DNA of 64,000 bases from an uncultured Steroidobacter sp. (lineage in GTDB: Bacteria > Pseudomonadota > Gammaproteobacteria > Steroidobacterales > Steroidobacteraceae): contig NZ_CALFXI010000102.1 of NCBI RefSeq assembly GCF_937958065.1, positions 69,890 through 133,889 on the forward strand. The letters are read 5' to 3'. Made by a program: the position numbers and the translations under genes. How positions within the stretch are numbered: the stretch's first letter is position 1; every line of letters starts with the position of its first letter. The notes below the pieces were generated by a model. It was not told the origin of the DNA. It worked only from the letters and a program-made list of their open reading frames with translations, and did no database searches. Shown one piece after another: positions 35,332 through 43,548 of this stretch.

Positions 35332-36249
35332 TCAGGCTGATGCTCTTGGGGTTACGACGGGGAAGCCGCCCGCCTTGGAGACCATGCTCGGCACTGCTTT
35401 GCCGCGCTGCTCGCCGAGCCAGCGAGCGGTCTCGATCAGTTTGGTGAGATCGATGCCGGTGTCATAGCCCGCGCGGGACAACATGTACACCAGATCTTCC
35501 GTGCCGACGTTTCCTGTCGCGTTCGGAGCGAACGGACAACCGCCGACGCCGCCGACGCTGGCATCGAGTGTGTTTACACCGGCGAGTACAGCGGCGTATG
35601 CATTCGCGACCGCTGTATTCCGCGTGTTGTGAAAGTGACAGCGAATGGCGACATCGCCGACCGCGGCACGCACCTGTTCGACGAGCGCCGTCACCTGACT
35701 CGGAACCGCAACACCGATGGTGTCGGCGAGCGCGATCTCGAGCGGTTGGGACTGCGCGAGACGACGACAAATATCGACGACGCGCGATGCCGGCACTTCA
35801 CCTTCGAACGGACAGCCGAATGCCGTCGACAATGTCACCTGCATGCGCACGCCCGCCTCGCGAGCGAGCGGCGCAATCTCTTCGATGGTGCGAATGTTTT
35901 CTTCCATCGTGGCGCCCTGGTTGCGCTCGCTGAAGCTGTCGGTCGCGGCAGCGACCAGACCCACTTCGGTGCAACCGGCGGCGAGCGCGCGATCGAATCC
36001 TTTGCGATTCAACACCAGACCGACATATTGCACGCCAGGGACTTTCGGCAGACCGGCGAGCACCGCTTCGGCATCTGCCATCTGCGGCACCCGTTTCGGA
36101 TTCACGAAGCTCGCCACTTCGATGCGCTTCAAGCCGGCGGCCACCAACCGACCGATCAGTTCCAGCTTGGTCGCCGTCGGCAACACTTCGGGCTCGCTTT
36201 GCAAGCCGTCGCGCGGCCCCACTTCGACAATTTCAATCGCTCGCGCCAT
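35332..36249 (-). CDS. Hydroxymethylglutaryl-CoA lyase family protein
   Basis: A 305-residue TIM-barrel lyase that splits 3-hydroxy-3-methylglutaryl-CoA into acetyl-CoA and acetoacetate, the last step of leucine breakdown. IEIVEVGPRDGLQSEPEVLP starts the barrel, IRCHFHNTRNTAVANAY has metal-ligand histidines, and SVGGVGGCPFAPNATGNVGT has the catalytic Cys loop. The frame is open 34 codons upstream, but ATG 36249, with GAGAG just before it, matches the family start. It follows ilvD by 19 bases. Methylglutaconyl-CoA and methylcrotonyl-CoA genes are absent nearby, so a related acyl-CoA lyase activity is possible. Confidence 0.88.
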   Translation of the reverse strand: MARAIEIVEVGPRDGLQSEPEVLPTATKLELIGRLVAAGLKRIEVASFVNPKRVPQMADAEAVLAGLPKVPGVQYVGLVLNRKGFDRALAAGCTEVGLVAAATDSFSERNQGATMEENIRTIEEIAPLAREAGVRMQVTLSTAFGCPFEGEVPASRVVDICRRLAQSQPLEIALADTIGVAVPSQVTALVEQVRAAVGDVAIRCHFHNTRNTAVANAYAAVLAGVNTLDASVGGVGGCPFAPNATGNVGTEDLVYMLSRAGYDTGIDLTKLIETARWLGEQRGKAVPSMVSKAGGFPVVTPRASA

Positions 36250-36268
36250 TAGTAACTCTCGACTGCTC

Positions 36269-37984
36269 TCAATGACTTTCGCAAACATCGCCGTCGGTGA
36301 TCGCGCCCAAGGACGCGCTGCTGACCTCGCGAGCGTATTTCGCGAGCACACCCCGACGGGCGTACGGCGCGGGCGCTCGCCACGCGGCGCGCCGCTTCGA
36401 CAACTCCTGCTCGCTCAACGCGACCTGAATCTCGCGTGACTGCGCATCGATGGTGATCTGATCGCCATCGCGAATCAGACCGATCGGCCCGCCGACCGCA
36501 GCTTCCGGGGCGATGTGACCAACGACGAACCCCCGGCTGCCGCCCGAGAACCGACCGTCGGTAATCAGCGCGACCTTATCCGCGAGCCCCGCGCCCGCAA
36601 TCGCGCTCGTCGGGCTCAACATCTCACGCATACCTGGCCCACCTTTGGGGCCCTCGTAGCGAATTACAACTACATCGCCCGCCCCGACCTTGCCATCGAG
36701 AATGGCCTGCACCGATGCTTCTTCGCCATCGAACACCCGCGCACGGCCTGTAAACGACAAGCCTTCCTTGCCGGTGATCTTCGCGACCGAGCCTTCCGGC
36801 GCGAGATTGCCATAGAGCACGACCAGGTGACTGTCGGGCTTGATGGGCTTGTCGAAGGCGTAAACGATGTCTTGATTCTTCGGATACGGCTTCACGCTCT
36901 TCAGATTCTGCGCGAGCGTCTTGCCGGTCACGGTCAAACAATCCCCGTGCAGCAGCCCTTCCTTCAACAGCATCTTCATCAGCGGCTGAATGCCACCGAT
37001 GCGCACCAGCTCCGACATCATGTACTTGCCGCTCGGGCGCAGATCGGCGAGCACCGGCACCTGCCTGCCGATGCGCGTGAAGTCATCGAGCTCGAGCTTC
37101 ACATTGGCGGCATGGGCGATGGCCAGCAGATGGAGCACCGCGTTGGTCGAGCCGCCGAGCGCGATGACGGTGGTGATCGCATTCTCGAACGCTTCGCGCG
37201 TCATGATCTGCGACGGCGTGATGCCCTGCTTGGCGAGCTTCACGACCGCCTTGCCGGCGTTCACGCAGTCCTGGATCTTCTGCTTCGACACCGCGTCCTG
37301 CGCGGAGCTGTTCGGCAAGCTCATTCCCATGGCCTCGATCGCGGACGCCATGGTGTTCGCGGTGTACATGCCGGCGCAGCTGCCCGGACCGGGAATGGCC
37401 TTGCGCTCGATCTCGTCCATTTGTTTCTTCGTGATCTTGCCGCTGGTGAACGCACCGCGGGCTTCGAACACGGAAATCACATCGAGATGGCCCGGGCCCG
37501 GACGAATGGTGCCGCCATACACGAACACCGCCGGCCGATCCAAACGCGCCAGCGCCATCATGCAGCCGGGCATGTTCTTGTCGCAGCCGCCGATCGCGAC
37601 CACGCCATCGAAGCCCTGCGCGCCGGACACCGTTTCGATCGAGTCCGCGATCACTTCGCGCGACACGAGCGAGTAACGCATGCCGGGCGAGCCGTTGGAG
37701 ATGCCGTCGGACACGGTGATCGTGCCGAATGTCGTGCTCTTGCCACCGGCGGAGTCGACCGCCGCCGCGGCCGCCTTGGCCAGCTTGTCGATGTGCATAT
37801 TGCACGGCGTGAGATTGCTCCAGGTGGAGGCAATGCCGATCGCCGGCTTCTTGAAGTCCGCATCCTTGTAGCCGACCGCCCGCAGCATGGCGCGGCTGGG
37901 CGCCTGCTTCAGACCATCGACGACTTCACTGGAATAGCGGCGAAAATTGACGGCGGGCCTGGCAGCTTGTTTTTTCGTGGCCAT
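36269..37984 (-). CDS. ilvD: Dihydroxy-acid dehydratase
   Basis: A 571-residue iron-sulfur dehydratase that makes the 2-keto acid precursors of valine, leucine and isoleucine. Cluster cysteines are in [26 protein letters not shown] and [33 protein letters not shown] and the C-terminal [19 protein letters not shown] are signatures. This length and cysteine pattern fit the IlvD class with a 2Fe-2S cluster. It precedes the HMG-CoA lyase gene in the same unit, joining a branched-chain synthesis gene with what looks like a leucine-catabolism gene. Confidence 0.95.
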   Translation of the reverse strand: MATKKQAARPAVNFRRYSSEVVDGLKQAPSRAMLRAVGYKDADFKKPAIGIASTWSNLTPCNMHIDKLAKAAAAAVDSAGGKSTTFGTITVSDGISNGSPGMRYSLVSREVIADSIETVSGAQGFDGVVAIGGCDKNMPGCMMALARLDRPAVFVYGGTIRPGPGHLDVISVFEARGAFTSGKITKKQMDEIERKAIPGPGSCAGMYTANTMASAIEAMGMSLPNSSAQDAVSKQKIQDCVNAGKAVVKLAKQGITPSQIMTREAFENAITTVIALGGSTNAVLHLLAIAHAANVKLELDDFTRIGRQVPVLADLRPSGKYMMSELVRIGGIQPLMKMLLKEGLLHGDCLTVTGKTLAQNLKSVKPYPKNQDIVYAFDKPIKPDSHLVVLYGNLAPEGSVAKITGKEGLSFTGRARVFDGEEASVQAILDGKVGAGDVVVIRYEGPKGGPGMREMLSPTSAIAGAGLADKVALITDGRFSGGSRGFVVGHIAPEAAVGGPIGLIRDGDQITIDAQSREIQVALSEQELSKRRAAWRAPAPYARRGVLAKYAREVSSASLGAITDGDVCESH

Positions 37985-38068
37985 GGTAACGAGCGCGCAA
38001 AGAACGATCGGCGACGGCCGCTATTGTAGTGGCCGCCGCCGAAGGCAAGGCAAGTGATTGGCGCAAAG

Positions 38069-39454
38069 TCAGATATTGATGATGGCGCTCTTCGGTGCGC
38101 CTTTGTTCGCGTGCAAACCGGCGATCCGCATGGCCAGCTCCAGCGCCTGCTCATAGTTCAGGCGTGGATCGACCTGCGATTTATAGGCGCGCGCGAGGTC
38201 CGCATCCGTCAGACCCCGAGCGCCGCCCGTGCATTCGGTGACATCCTCACCTGTGAGCTCGAAATGCACACCCCCGAGCCAAGAACCGAGTTCGCGGTGG
38301 ATTCGGAAGGCCGACTCCAGCTCGCTGACGATGTTTTCGAAGCGCCGTGTCTTCAGGCCCGAGGTGGCCGTCTCGGTGTTGCCGTGCATGGGATCGCAGA
38401 CCCACAGCACCGGGCTGCCGGTGGCACGCACCGCCTGGATCAGCGGCGGCAGACGCTTGTCGATGTCCTTCGCGCCCATGCGATGGATCAGCACGATCCG
38501 GCCGGGCTCGTTGTTCGGATTGAGGGTCGCGATCAGACCCTGCAGCCACTCCGCGCTCATCGATGGGCCGACCTTGATGCCCAAAGGATTGGCGATGCCA
38601 CGGAAGAATTCGACGTGCGCACCCTCCAGCGCCGCGGTACGCATCCCGATCCAGGGCATGTGCGTGGACAGGTTGTACCAGCGCTGCGAGCGCGGGATGT
38701 AACGCGTCTGCGCCTGCTCGAGCAGCAGATGCAGCGCTTCGTGACTGGTGTAGAAGCGCGTCGTGGTGCTCTCGTGAATCGGCTGCCCCGAGGCCGCTTC
38801 GAAGAAATCGAGCGATTCGGAAATCGAATGCACGACCTTCTCGTACGCCTCCTTGGAAGGCGAATGACGCAGGAAGTCCAGATCCCAGTATTCGGGGTGA
38901 TGCAGGTCGGCGAAGCCGCCATCGATCAGTGAGCGGACAAAGTTGAGCGTCAGCGCCGAGCGCTCGTAGCCCCGCAACAGCAATGACGGATCGGGGGTGC
39001 GCTCTTCGGCCGTGAAGCCCGGCCGATTGACGTTCGCGCCCCGATAGCTGGGCAGGGTCACGCCTTCGCGAGTCTCGGTGTCTGCCGAGCGAGGCTTGGC
39101 ATACTGACCGGCCATGCGGCCGACGCGGATCACCGGCTTCTTCAGGCCATAGACCAGCACCAGACTCATCTGCAGCAGGATTTTCAGCTTCTTGGCGATC
39201 TTGTCGGACTCGCAGTCCTCGAACGTCTCGGCGCAGTCCCCGCCCTGGAGCAGGAAGCGCTCGCCGCGCTGGGCCGAGGCAATCTGCTCTTTCAGCGCCT
39301 CGACTTCCCACGACACCACCAGCGGCGGCAGCCGCGAGAGCTCGGCGACGACACTGTCCAGCGCGGCCTGGTCCGGGTAGCTGGCCTGCTGCTGCGCCTG
39401 CCGGGACTGCCAGCTGGAAGGGTGCCAATGAATCAGGTCGGGAGTGCGAGTCAT
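38069..39454 (-). CDS. Class II 3-deoxy-7-phosphoheptulonate (DAHP) synthase
   Basis: A 461-residue plant-type (class II) DAHP synthase, the entry enzyme of the shikimate pathway joining PEP and erythrose 4-phosphate. FLLQGGDCAETFEDCESDKI, VIRVGRMAGQYAKPRS, LPSYRGANVN and VLWVCDPMHGNTETA (with a metal-binding His) are class-specific. E. coli relies on class I enzymes, so this marks a different lineage. ATG 39454 (MTRTPDLIHWHPSSW) matches the class II start; the frame upstream is open but runs across the divergent gene's leader. It is monocistronic and divergent from the saccharopine dehydrogenase-like gene. Confidence 0.94.
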   Translation of the reverse strand: MTRTPDLIHWHPSSWQSRQAQQQASYPDQAALDSVVAELSRLPPLVVSWEVEALKEQIASAQRGERFLLQGGDCAETFEDCESDKIAKKLKILLQMSLVLVYGLKKPVIRVGRMAGQYAKPRSADTETREGVTLPSYRGANVNRPGFTAEERTPDPSLLLRGYERSALTLNFVRSLIDGGFADLHHPEYWDLDFLRHSPSKEAYEKVVHSISESLDFFEAASGQPIHESTTTRFYTSHEALHLLLEQAQTRYIPRSQRWYNLSTHMPWIGMRTAALEGAHVEFFRGIANPLGIKVGPSMSAEWLQGLIATLNPNNEPGRIVLIHRMGAKDIDKRLPPLIQAVRATGSPVLWVCDPMHGNTETATSGLKTRRFENIVSELESAFRIHRELGSWLGGVHFELTGEDVTECTGGARGLTDADLARAYKSQVDPRLNYEQALELAMRIAGLHANKGAPKSAIINI

Positions 39455-39647
39455 AGCGGGCGGCAGCCTAGCACCCGCGCCGGGCGAAGCAAACGGACCG
39501 GAGCCGAAATTGCATACAGCTGGGTCAAAAATGCCGGCCGAGGCGGCCCGGACCGGCCCGACGTTTACAGCTCCGGGGCGTCCGGCCTTTAATGACACCT
39601 TTGCAGAGCGGTCCCGAACAGCACTCCGGGACGGCAAGGGAGCACGC

Positions 39648-40805
39648 ATGGCGAAGGTTCTGATCCTCGGTGCCGGCAAGATCGGTGCGTTGGTTTCCGG
39701 GCTGCTGGCGGAATCCGGCTCTTACGAAGTGCATCTGGGCGACGTGAGCGCCGAGGCCGCCAATGCGGTCGTGAGTGCGCATCGCCTCCCCAACCTCCAC
39801 GCGCACCATGTGGATGCAGCCAATGCCGAAGCGCTGCGCGCCCAGCTTCAGAAGCATCCGATCGATGCGGTCATTTCCAGCCTGCCCTACTACTGCAACG
39901 TTGGCGTCGCCGAAGCCGCGCGCGCTGCCGGCACGCACTATTTCGATCTCACCGAGGACGTCGAAGTCACTCGCGCCGTTCGCAAGATCGCCGAGGGCGC
40001 GGGGCATGCCTTCGTTCCTCAATGTGGTCTCGCGCCGGGCTTCATCTCCATCGCGGCGAATGAGCTGATCGGTCACTTCGACGAGCTGCGCGCGGTGAAG
40101 CTGCGTGTCGGCGCCCTGCCCCAGCATCCAAACAACGTCTTGAAATATTCCCTGACCTGGTCGACCGAAGGGCTGATCAACGAGTACGGCAATCCCTGCG
40201 AAGCGATCGTGGATGGCCGGCGGCTGGAAGTCGCGCCGCTCGAAGGCCTGGAAGAGATCGAGATCGACGGCACGTTGTACGAGGCCTTCAACACTTCTGG
40301 CGGCTTGGGTTCGCTCGCCGAGACCTACGGCGCACGCGTGCAGAACATGGATTACAAGACCATGCGCTATCCCGGCCATTGCGATCAGATGCGCTTGCTG
40401 ATGAACGATCTGAAGCTCAATCACGATCGCGGCACGCTCAAACGCATCCTCGAAAACGCCGTGCCGCAGACGTTGCAGGACGTCGTGGTCATTTACGTCG
40501 CGGTCACCGGCAAGCAGGACGGCGAGCTGCGCGAGGAGAACTACGTCAACAAGGTCTATCCGCAAGTGATCGCCGGCCGGTTGTGGTCGGCAATTCAAGT
40601 CACGACCGCCTCGGGCCTGTGCGCCGTGGTCGATCTGGTGATCCACAGCGGCGGCAAGCATCACGGCTTCGTGCGTCAGGAAGATTTCCGGCTGCAGGAC
40701 GTGCTGACGAATCGGTTTGGCAAGCACTACGCCGCGGGCGGCGGCAAGGAAGTGTCCGGCCACATCGTGGTCAGCGGACAGACCGGTCATCAACGCAGGC
40801 ACTGA
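39648..40805 (+). CDS. Saccharopine dehydrogenase family oxidoreductase
   Basis: A 385-residue NAD(P)-dependent enzyme with N-terminal Rossmann motif VLILGAGKIGALVSGLLAES, then ISSLPYYCNVGVAEAARAAG, VPQCGLAPGFISIAANELIG and a catalytic domain with TMRYPGHCDQMRLLMNDL. These fit the saccharopine dehydrogenase / lysine 6-dehydrogenase group of amino acid dehydrogenases. The exact substrate (saccharopine, lysine or carboxynorspermidine type) is unresolved. ATG 39648 has AAGGGAG upstream and begins the Rossmann fold directly. It is divergent from the DAHP synthase gene. Confidence 0.86.
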   Translation: MAKVLILGAGKIGALVSGLLAESGSYEVHLGDVSAEAANAVVSAHRLPNLHAHHVDAANAEALRAQLQKHPIDAVISSLPYYCNVGVAEAARAAGTHYFDLTEDVEVTRAVRKIAEGAGHAFVPQCGLAPGFISIAANELIGHFDELRAVKLRVGALPQHPNNVLKYSLTWSTEGLINEYGNPCEAIVDGRRLEVAPLEGLEEIEIDGTLYEAFNTSGGLGSLAETYGARVQNMDYKTMRYPGHCDQMRLLMNDLKLNHDRGTLKRILENAVPQTLQDVVVIYVAVTGKQDGELREENYVNKVYPQVIAGRLWSAIQVTTASGLCAVVDLVIHSGGKHHGFVRQEDFRLQDVLTNRFGKHYAAGGGKEVSGHIVVSGQTGHQRRH

Positions 40806-40913
40806 GCTGGCGCTCTTCCAGCATCGACTTCGAGGCAATGAGTCGGGCGCCTCTGCCACTCGGGCGGCAGGCTTGATAGCCTGTCGGCTTCGATGCGTCG
40901 ATTGGAGAGTTCA

Positions 40914-41888
40914 GTGGCACGTAGTGAGTTCGCGATCGTGGGCGCCGGTGCGCTCGGTTCCATCCTGGCCGCTCATCTGGTTCGCAACGGGCATTCGGTC
41001 GCCCTGCTCGCCCGCGGGCAACGTGCTCAGCAGGTGCGTGAGCAAGGGCTTCGGATCAAGGGAGTGAGCGAGATCGCCACACCGGTCGAGGTGCTCACCG
41101 ACCCGGCGCAACTGCGCGAAACCGGAACGCTCATCATCGCCACCAAGACGCCGGGATCCGAGCAGACCTTGGCCTCGCTCAGTCACGTGAACCTCGATCG
41201 GGCGCTGTCGGTTCAGAACGGCGTGATGAAAGACGACCTGCTGGCGCAGACGTACGGGCGCGAGCGGACCTTGGGATCACTGGCCGACACCAGCGGCGAG
41301 TTGCTCGCTTCGGGCGAGGTGCTGTTCACGCGCAATGTGAATTTGTTCATCGGCGAGCTGGACGGTTCGATGAGCGACACGGCGCGAGGGATCGTGAAAG
41401 CCATCGACGATTCCGGCGTGCGTGCGACGCTGATGCCCGACATCGTCTCGCGCGAATGGAGCAAGTTCGTGGGCTGGGTGGGCTTCGTCAGCCTGTCGCT
41501 CACGACCCGCGCCGTCACGTGGCGATTCCTGTCCGATCCGGATGCAGCCCTGCTGATCGTGCGACTGACGCGCGAGCTTGCGTCGCTGGCGAAGGCGCTT
41601 GGGATTCCGCTGACGGAGGATCGGGCGATCCTGCCGTTGGGCACGGTGCTCGGTGGCGACGAGGCGCAAGCGGTCGCAGCGGTGCAGAAGATCGGCGCCG
41701 ACTATCAGACGAAGGCGCCGGAGCACCGCATGTCGGCGCTGCAGGATCTGCTCGCGGGCCGAGCGCTCGAGATCCATGAAACCCTGGGCTATGCGCTGCG
41801 CAAGGCGACGGAGCTGAAGCTCTCGTTGCCGCTGCTGGCGGATTTCTATTCGCTGGTCAGCGCGATCGATCGCACGCGGGATCGGTGA
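40914..41888 (+). CDS. Ketopantoate reductase family protein (PanE-like)
   Basis: A roughly 324-residue NADPH-dependent reductase of the ketopantoate reductase (PanE/ApbA) family. FAIVGAGALGSILAAHLVRN is the cofactor motif, ALSVQNGVMKDDLL matches the conserved QNG segment, and SREWSKFVGWVGFVSLS carries the catalytic Lys. HRMSALQDLLAGRALEIHET resembles the conserved SMLQD..G...E region. GTG 40914 is chosen because GGAGAG is four bases upstream; ATG 40893 would add seven residues. The family contains many paralogues, so pantothenate synthesis is not certain. It follows the saccharopine dehydrogenase-like gene by 108 bases. Confidence 0.86.
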   Translation: MARSEFAIVGAGALGSILAAHLVRNGHSVALLARGQRAQQVREQGLRIKGVSEIATPVEVLTDPAQLRETGTLIIATKTPGSEQTLASLSHVNLDRALSVQNGVMKDDLLAQTYGRERTLGSLADTSGELLASGEVLFTRNVNLFIGELDGSMSDTARGIVKAIDDSGVRATLMPDIVSREWSKFVGWVGFVSLSLTTRAVTWRFLSDPDAALLIVRLTRELASLAKALGIPLTEDRAILPLGTVLGGDEAQAVAAVQKIGADYQTKAPEHRMSALQDLLAGRALEIHETLGYALRKATELKLSLPLLADFYSLVSAIDRTRDR

Positions 41889-41903
41889 GGCGCGCGCTGC
41901 TCG

Positions 41904-42368
41904 TCAGCGCGCAATCTCCATGATGAAAGCTGTTGCGGCGAGCAGGCACGCGGCCGTCCGCACGTGGTTCCAGCGGGTCCAGGGACCCCGATAGGCGTGC
42001 CATTGGGATTCGAGGTCGTCGGCCGACGGTGAGACGGCCTCCAGCTTTTCGTTCAGCGGCACGTTGCACACCATCGTGACGCCGATCGCGCCGATCAGAT
42101 AAAACAACGCCCCGGCGACGACCAGCGGCGAATTGAGCAGCCCGACCAGCAGTGCGACGCATAGCAGTGCCGTACCGAAGAAGGCCAGGAAGAACAGCGA
42201 ATTCAGGATCGCCCGGTTGATGCTGTTCATCGCTGCCACGGCACCTGCGGCGGGCAGGCGGTCGAAGGCGCGCATCACGGTGTTGGAGAAGACGAAGAAC
42301 AAGCCGCCGTTGAGGCCACTGCCCACGGCGGCCAGGATCAGCAGTGCGGTCCAGAGATGGGCCTTCAT
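41904..42368 (-). CDS. DUF1772 family membrane protein
   Basis: A 154-residue protein with four predicted membrane segments: LLILAAVGSGLNGGLFFVFS, SLFFLAFFGTALLCVALLVG, VVAGALFYLIGAIGVTMVCN and the C-terminal AACLLAATAFIMEIAR. VPLNEKLEAV between segments 3 and 4 and the following WHAYRGPWTRWNHVRT are hallmarks of DUF1772, related to the anthrone oxygenase fold. The biochemical role is unknown. ATG 42368 has a GGGGGACG ribosome site; the open frame upstream lacks support. It borders the repeat island. Confidence 0.85.
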   Translation of the reverse strand: MKAHLWTALLILAAVGSGLNGGLFFVFSNTVMRAFDRLPAAGAVAAMNSINRAILNSLFFLAFFGTALLCVALLVGLLNSPLVVAGALFYLIGAIGVTMVCNVPLNEKLEAVSPSADDLESQWHAYRGPWTRWNHVRTAACLLAATAFIMEIAR

Positions 42369-42581
42369 ACGTCCCCCGTCCGATGTCACGACCTTACTGC
42401 AATCCTGCCTCTGCGGCCACGTTGTTGCGGCATGGAGCAATCGCTTTCAACTCGGTCCTTTACGCTAATGTCCGCTAACGCGTCTACGGTAACGCGGTTG
42501 CGGCCCGCCCTGTCCTGCGCATAGCTGCGGAGCTGCAGTTTTCGCTTCGGCGGGGCTCCTGCCGGCGGCCTTGGGCGTAGC

Positions 42582-42818
42582 CGTTTTGGCGTCGCGGTAC
42601 CGCTTCGCGTGCGCGCAGCCTGCCGGCGGGTTGGGCTTCTCGGTGTCGTTTCGCGTTGCGTGCGGCCTGCCGCGGAGTTGGCCTGTCGGCTTTCGCTTCG
42701 CGTTGCGCGCAGCGTGTCGGCGGAGTTGGCCTGTCGGCTTTCGCTTCGCGTTTGCGCGCAGCCTGTCGGCGGAGTTGGCCTGTCGGCTTTCGCTTCGCGT
42801 TGCGCGCAGCCTGTCGGC
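42582..42818. repeat. 48-base tandem repeat array, about five units
   Basis: Three well-conserved units start at 42674, 42722 and 42771 (periods 48 and 49), each opening GGAGTTGGCCTGTCGG and continuing CTTTCGCTTCGCG then TTGCGCGCAGC. Two more diverged units precede them from about 42582. The later units are closest to each other, which suggests recent expansion from the right end. Confidence 0.88.
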
Positions 42819-42820
42819 AG

Positions 42821-42854
42821 AGCTGGGGCGAGGTGGGGGTCTCGGGAAACTCGC
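42821..42854 (+). repeat. Left arm of a 34-base inverted repeat
   Basis: The arm begins AGCTGGGGCGAGGTGGGGG and ends CTCGGGAAACTCGC. It matches the reverse complement of 43042-43074 with one single-base gap and two mismatches; the outer 19 bases are identical. The arms bound a 254-base segment that resembles a small non-autonomous mobile element, although no target-site duplication is visible. Confidence 0.85.
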
Positions 42855-42869
42855 GAGCGTCTTTACTGT
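42835..42869 (+). repeat. Dispersed 35-base repeat, copy 1
   Basis: GGGGGTCTCGGGAAACTCGC followed by GAGCGTCTTTACTGT is identical to the last 35 bases of the window (63966-64000). It includes the perfect palindrome CTCGCGAG. The copy overlaps the left inverted-repeat arm. Confidence 0.9.
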
Positions 42870-43041
42870 CGCGGGCTGTGCGTCGATGGCTGCCGCATGA
42901 TTTGCTCCGTGGTCGCGTGACGGTCGGTGTCGCTCGCCCTTGACGCGCTAACGCGCTGCGAGCTGCAACGCGCGGCGTCATTTGTACTGCCAGCGTGCAA
43001 CGGTTTGCTCGAATGGCGGCGGTGGCCGAGGCACTGTGGTT

Positions 43042-43074
43042 GCGAACTTCCCGAGCCCCCACCTCGCCCCAGCT
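43042..43074 (-). repeat. Right arm of the 34-base inverted repeat
   Basis: This is the reverse complement of the arm at 42821-42854, differing by a one-base deletion and two substitutions (AGTTCGC where the left arm has AACTCGC). Its sequence on this strand starts GCGAACTTCCCGAGCCCCC. Confidence 0.85.
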
Positions 43075-43140
43075 CGAAGATGCACGTCTCGAAGGCGGCG
43101 CGCTTCGCGCGCGAGAGAGGGGCGCGCCCTTGCCCCCACT

Positions 43141-43369
43141 GAAGAATAGAATTGATCCCGGGAAAATACCCGCTGAAAGATTGGTTGCTGGCAAGTGCTC
43201 AAGAAAGATCTGTCCTTGGCCAATGCCACTGAAAGATTGCCCTGGGAAATGCCCGCTGAAGATTGGTCGCGGGCAAATGCCCAAGAAGGATTTGTCCCTG
43301 GCCAATGCCACTTATAGATTGGGCCGTGGCGCATGCCCGATGATCGATCGGTCTGTGGCACATGCTCGG
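43141..43369. repeat. 27-29-base degenerate tandem repeat array, about eight units
   Basis: Units begin near 43141, 43175, 43202, 43231, 43258, 43285, 43313 and 43341. The consensus is roughly GAAAGATTGGTCCTTGGCAA then ATGCCCNCT. Units alternate in the middle (TCGCGGGCAAATGCC against TCCTTGGCCAATGCC), suggesting duplication in pairs. They abut without spacers. Confidence 0.82.
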
Positions 43370-43548
43370 CGCATCTGACACTCGACGCTTCTGCGGAAAC
43401 GCGCGATCTGCGCTCACGAGGCCGGACCGTCCGGGACTCGTGTCCGTTCCTCTCTTTTCTCCATGCCAAACCTCTTGGGGCTCCAGCTCGGGCCGCGACG
43501 GGGGCGATTCAAACGACCCCAAGCAAGTGCCTTGCGGCAGCGGACAAC

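Larger units (their letters stand above)
42369..43548. other. Non-coding repeat island
   Basis: About 1.2 kb between the DUF1772 gene and hrpA with no credible gene. It holds, left to right, a 48-base tandem array, the left arm of a long inverted repeat that includes a dispersed 35-base element, about 190 bases of unique spacer, the right arm, and a 27-29-base tandem array. Open frames of up to 275 codons exist on both strands, but their products are only low-complexity copies of the repeats (Arg/Ala/Lys runs), so I do not call them genes. Nothing recognisable as an insertion sequence or transposase is present. Confidence 0.8.

Noticed and set aside
42484..43311. A 275-codon minus-strand open frame in the repeat island
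   Set aside because: The product is built only from translated tandem repeats and Arg/Ala/Lys runs, has no start signal and no domain, and other frames over the same bases are equally open.
43141..43369. CRISPR array
   Set aside because: Units abut without spacers, differ from each other at many positions, and no cas gene is nearby.
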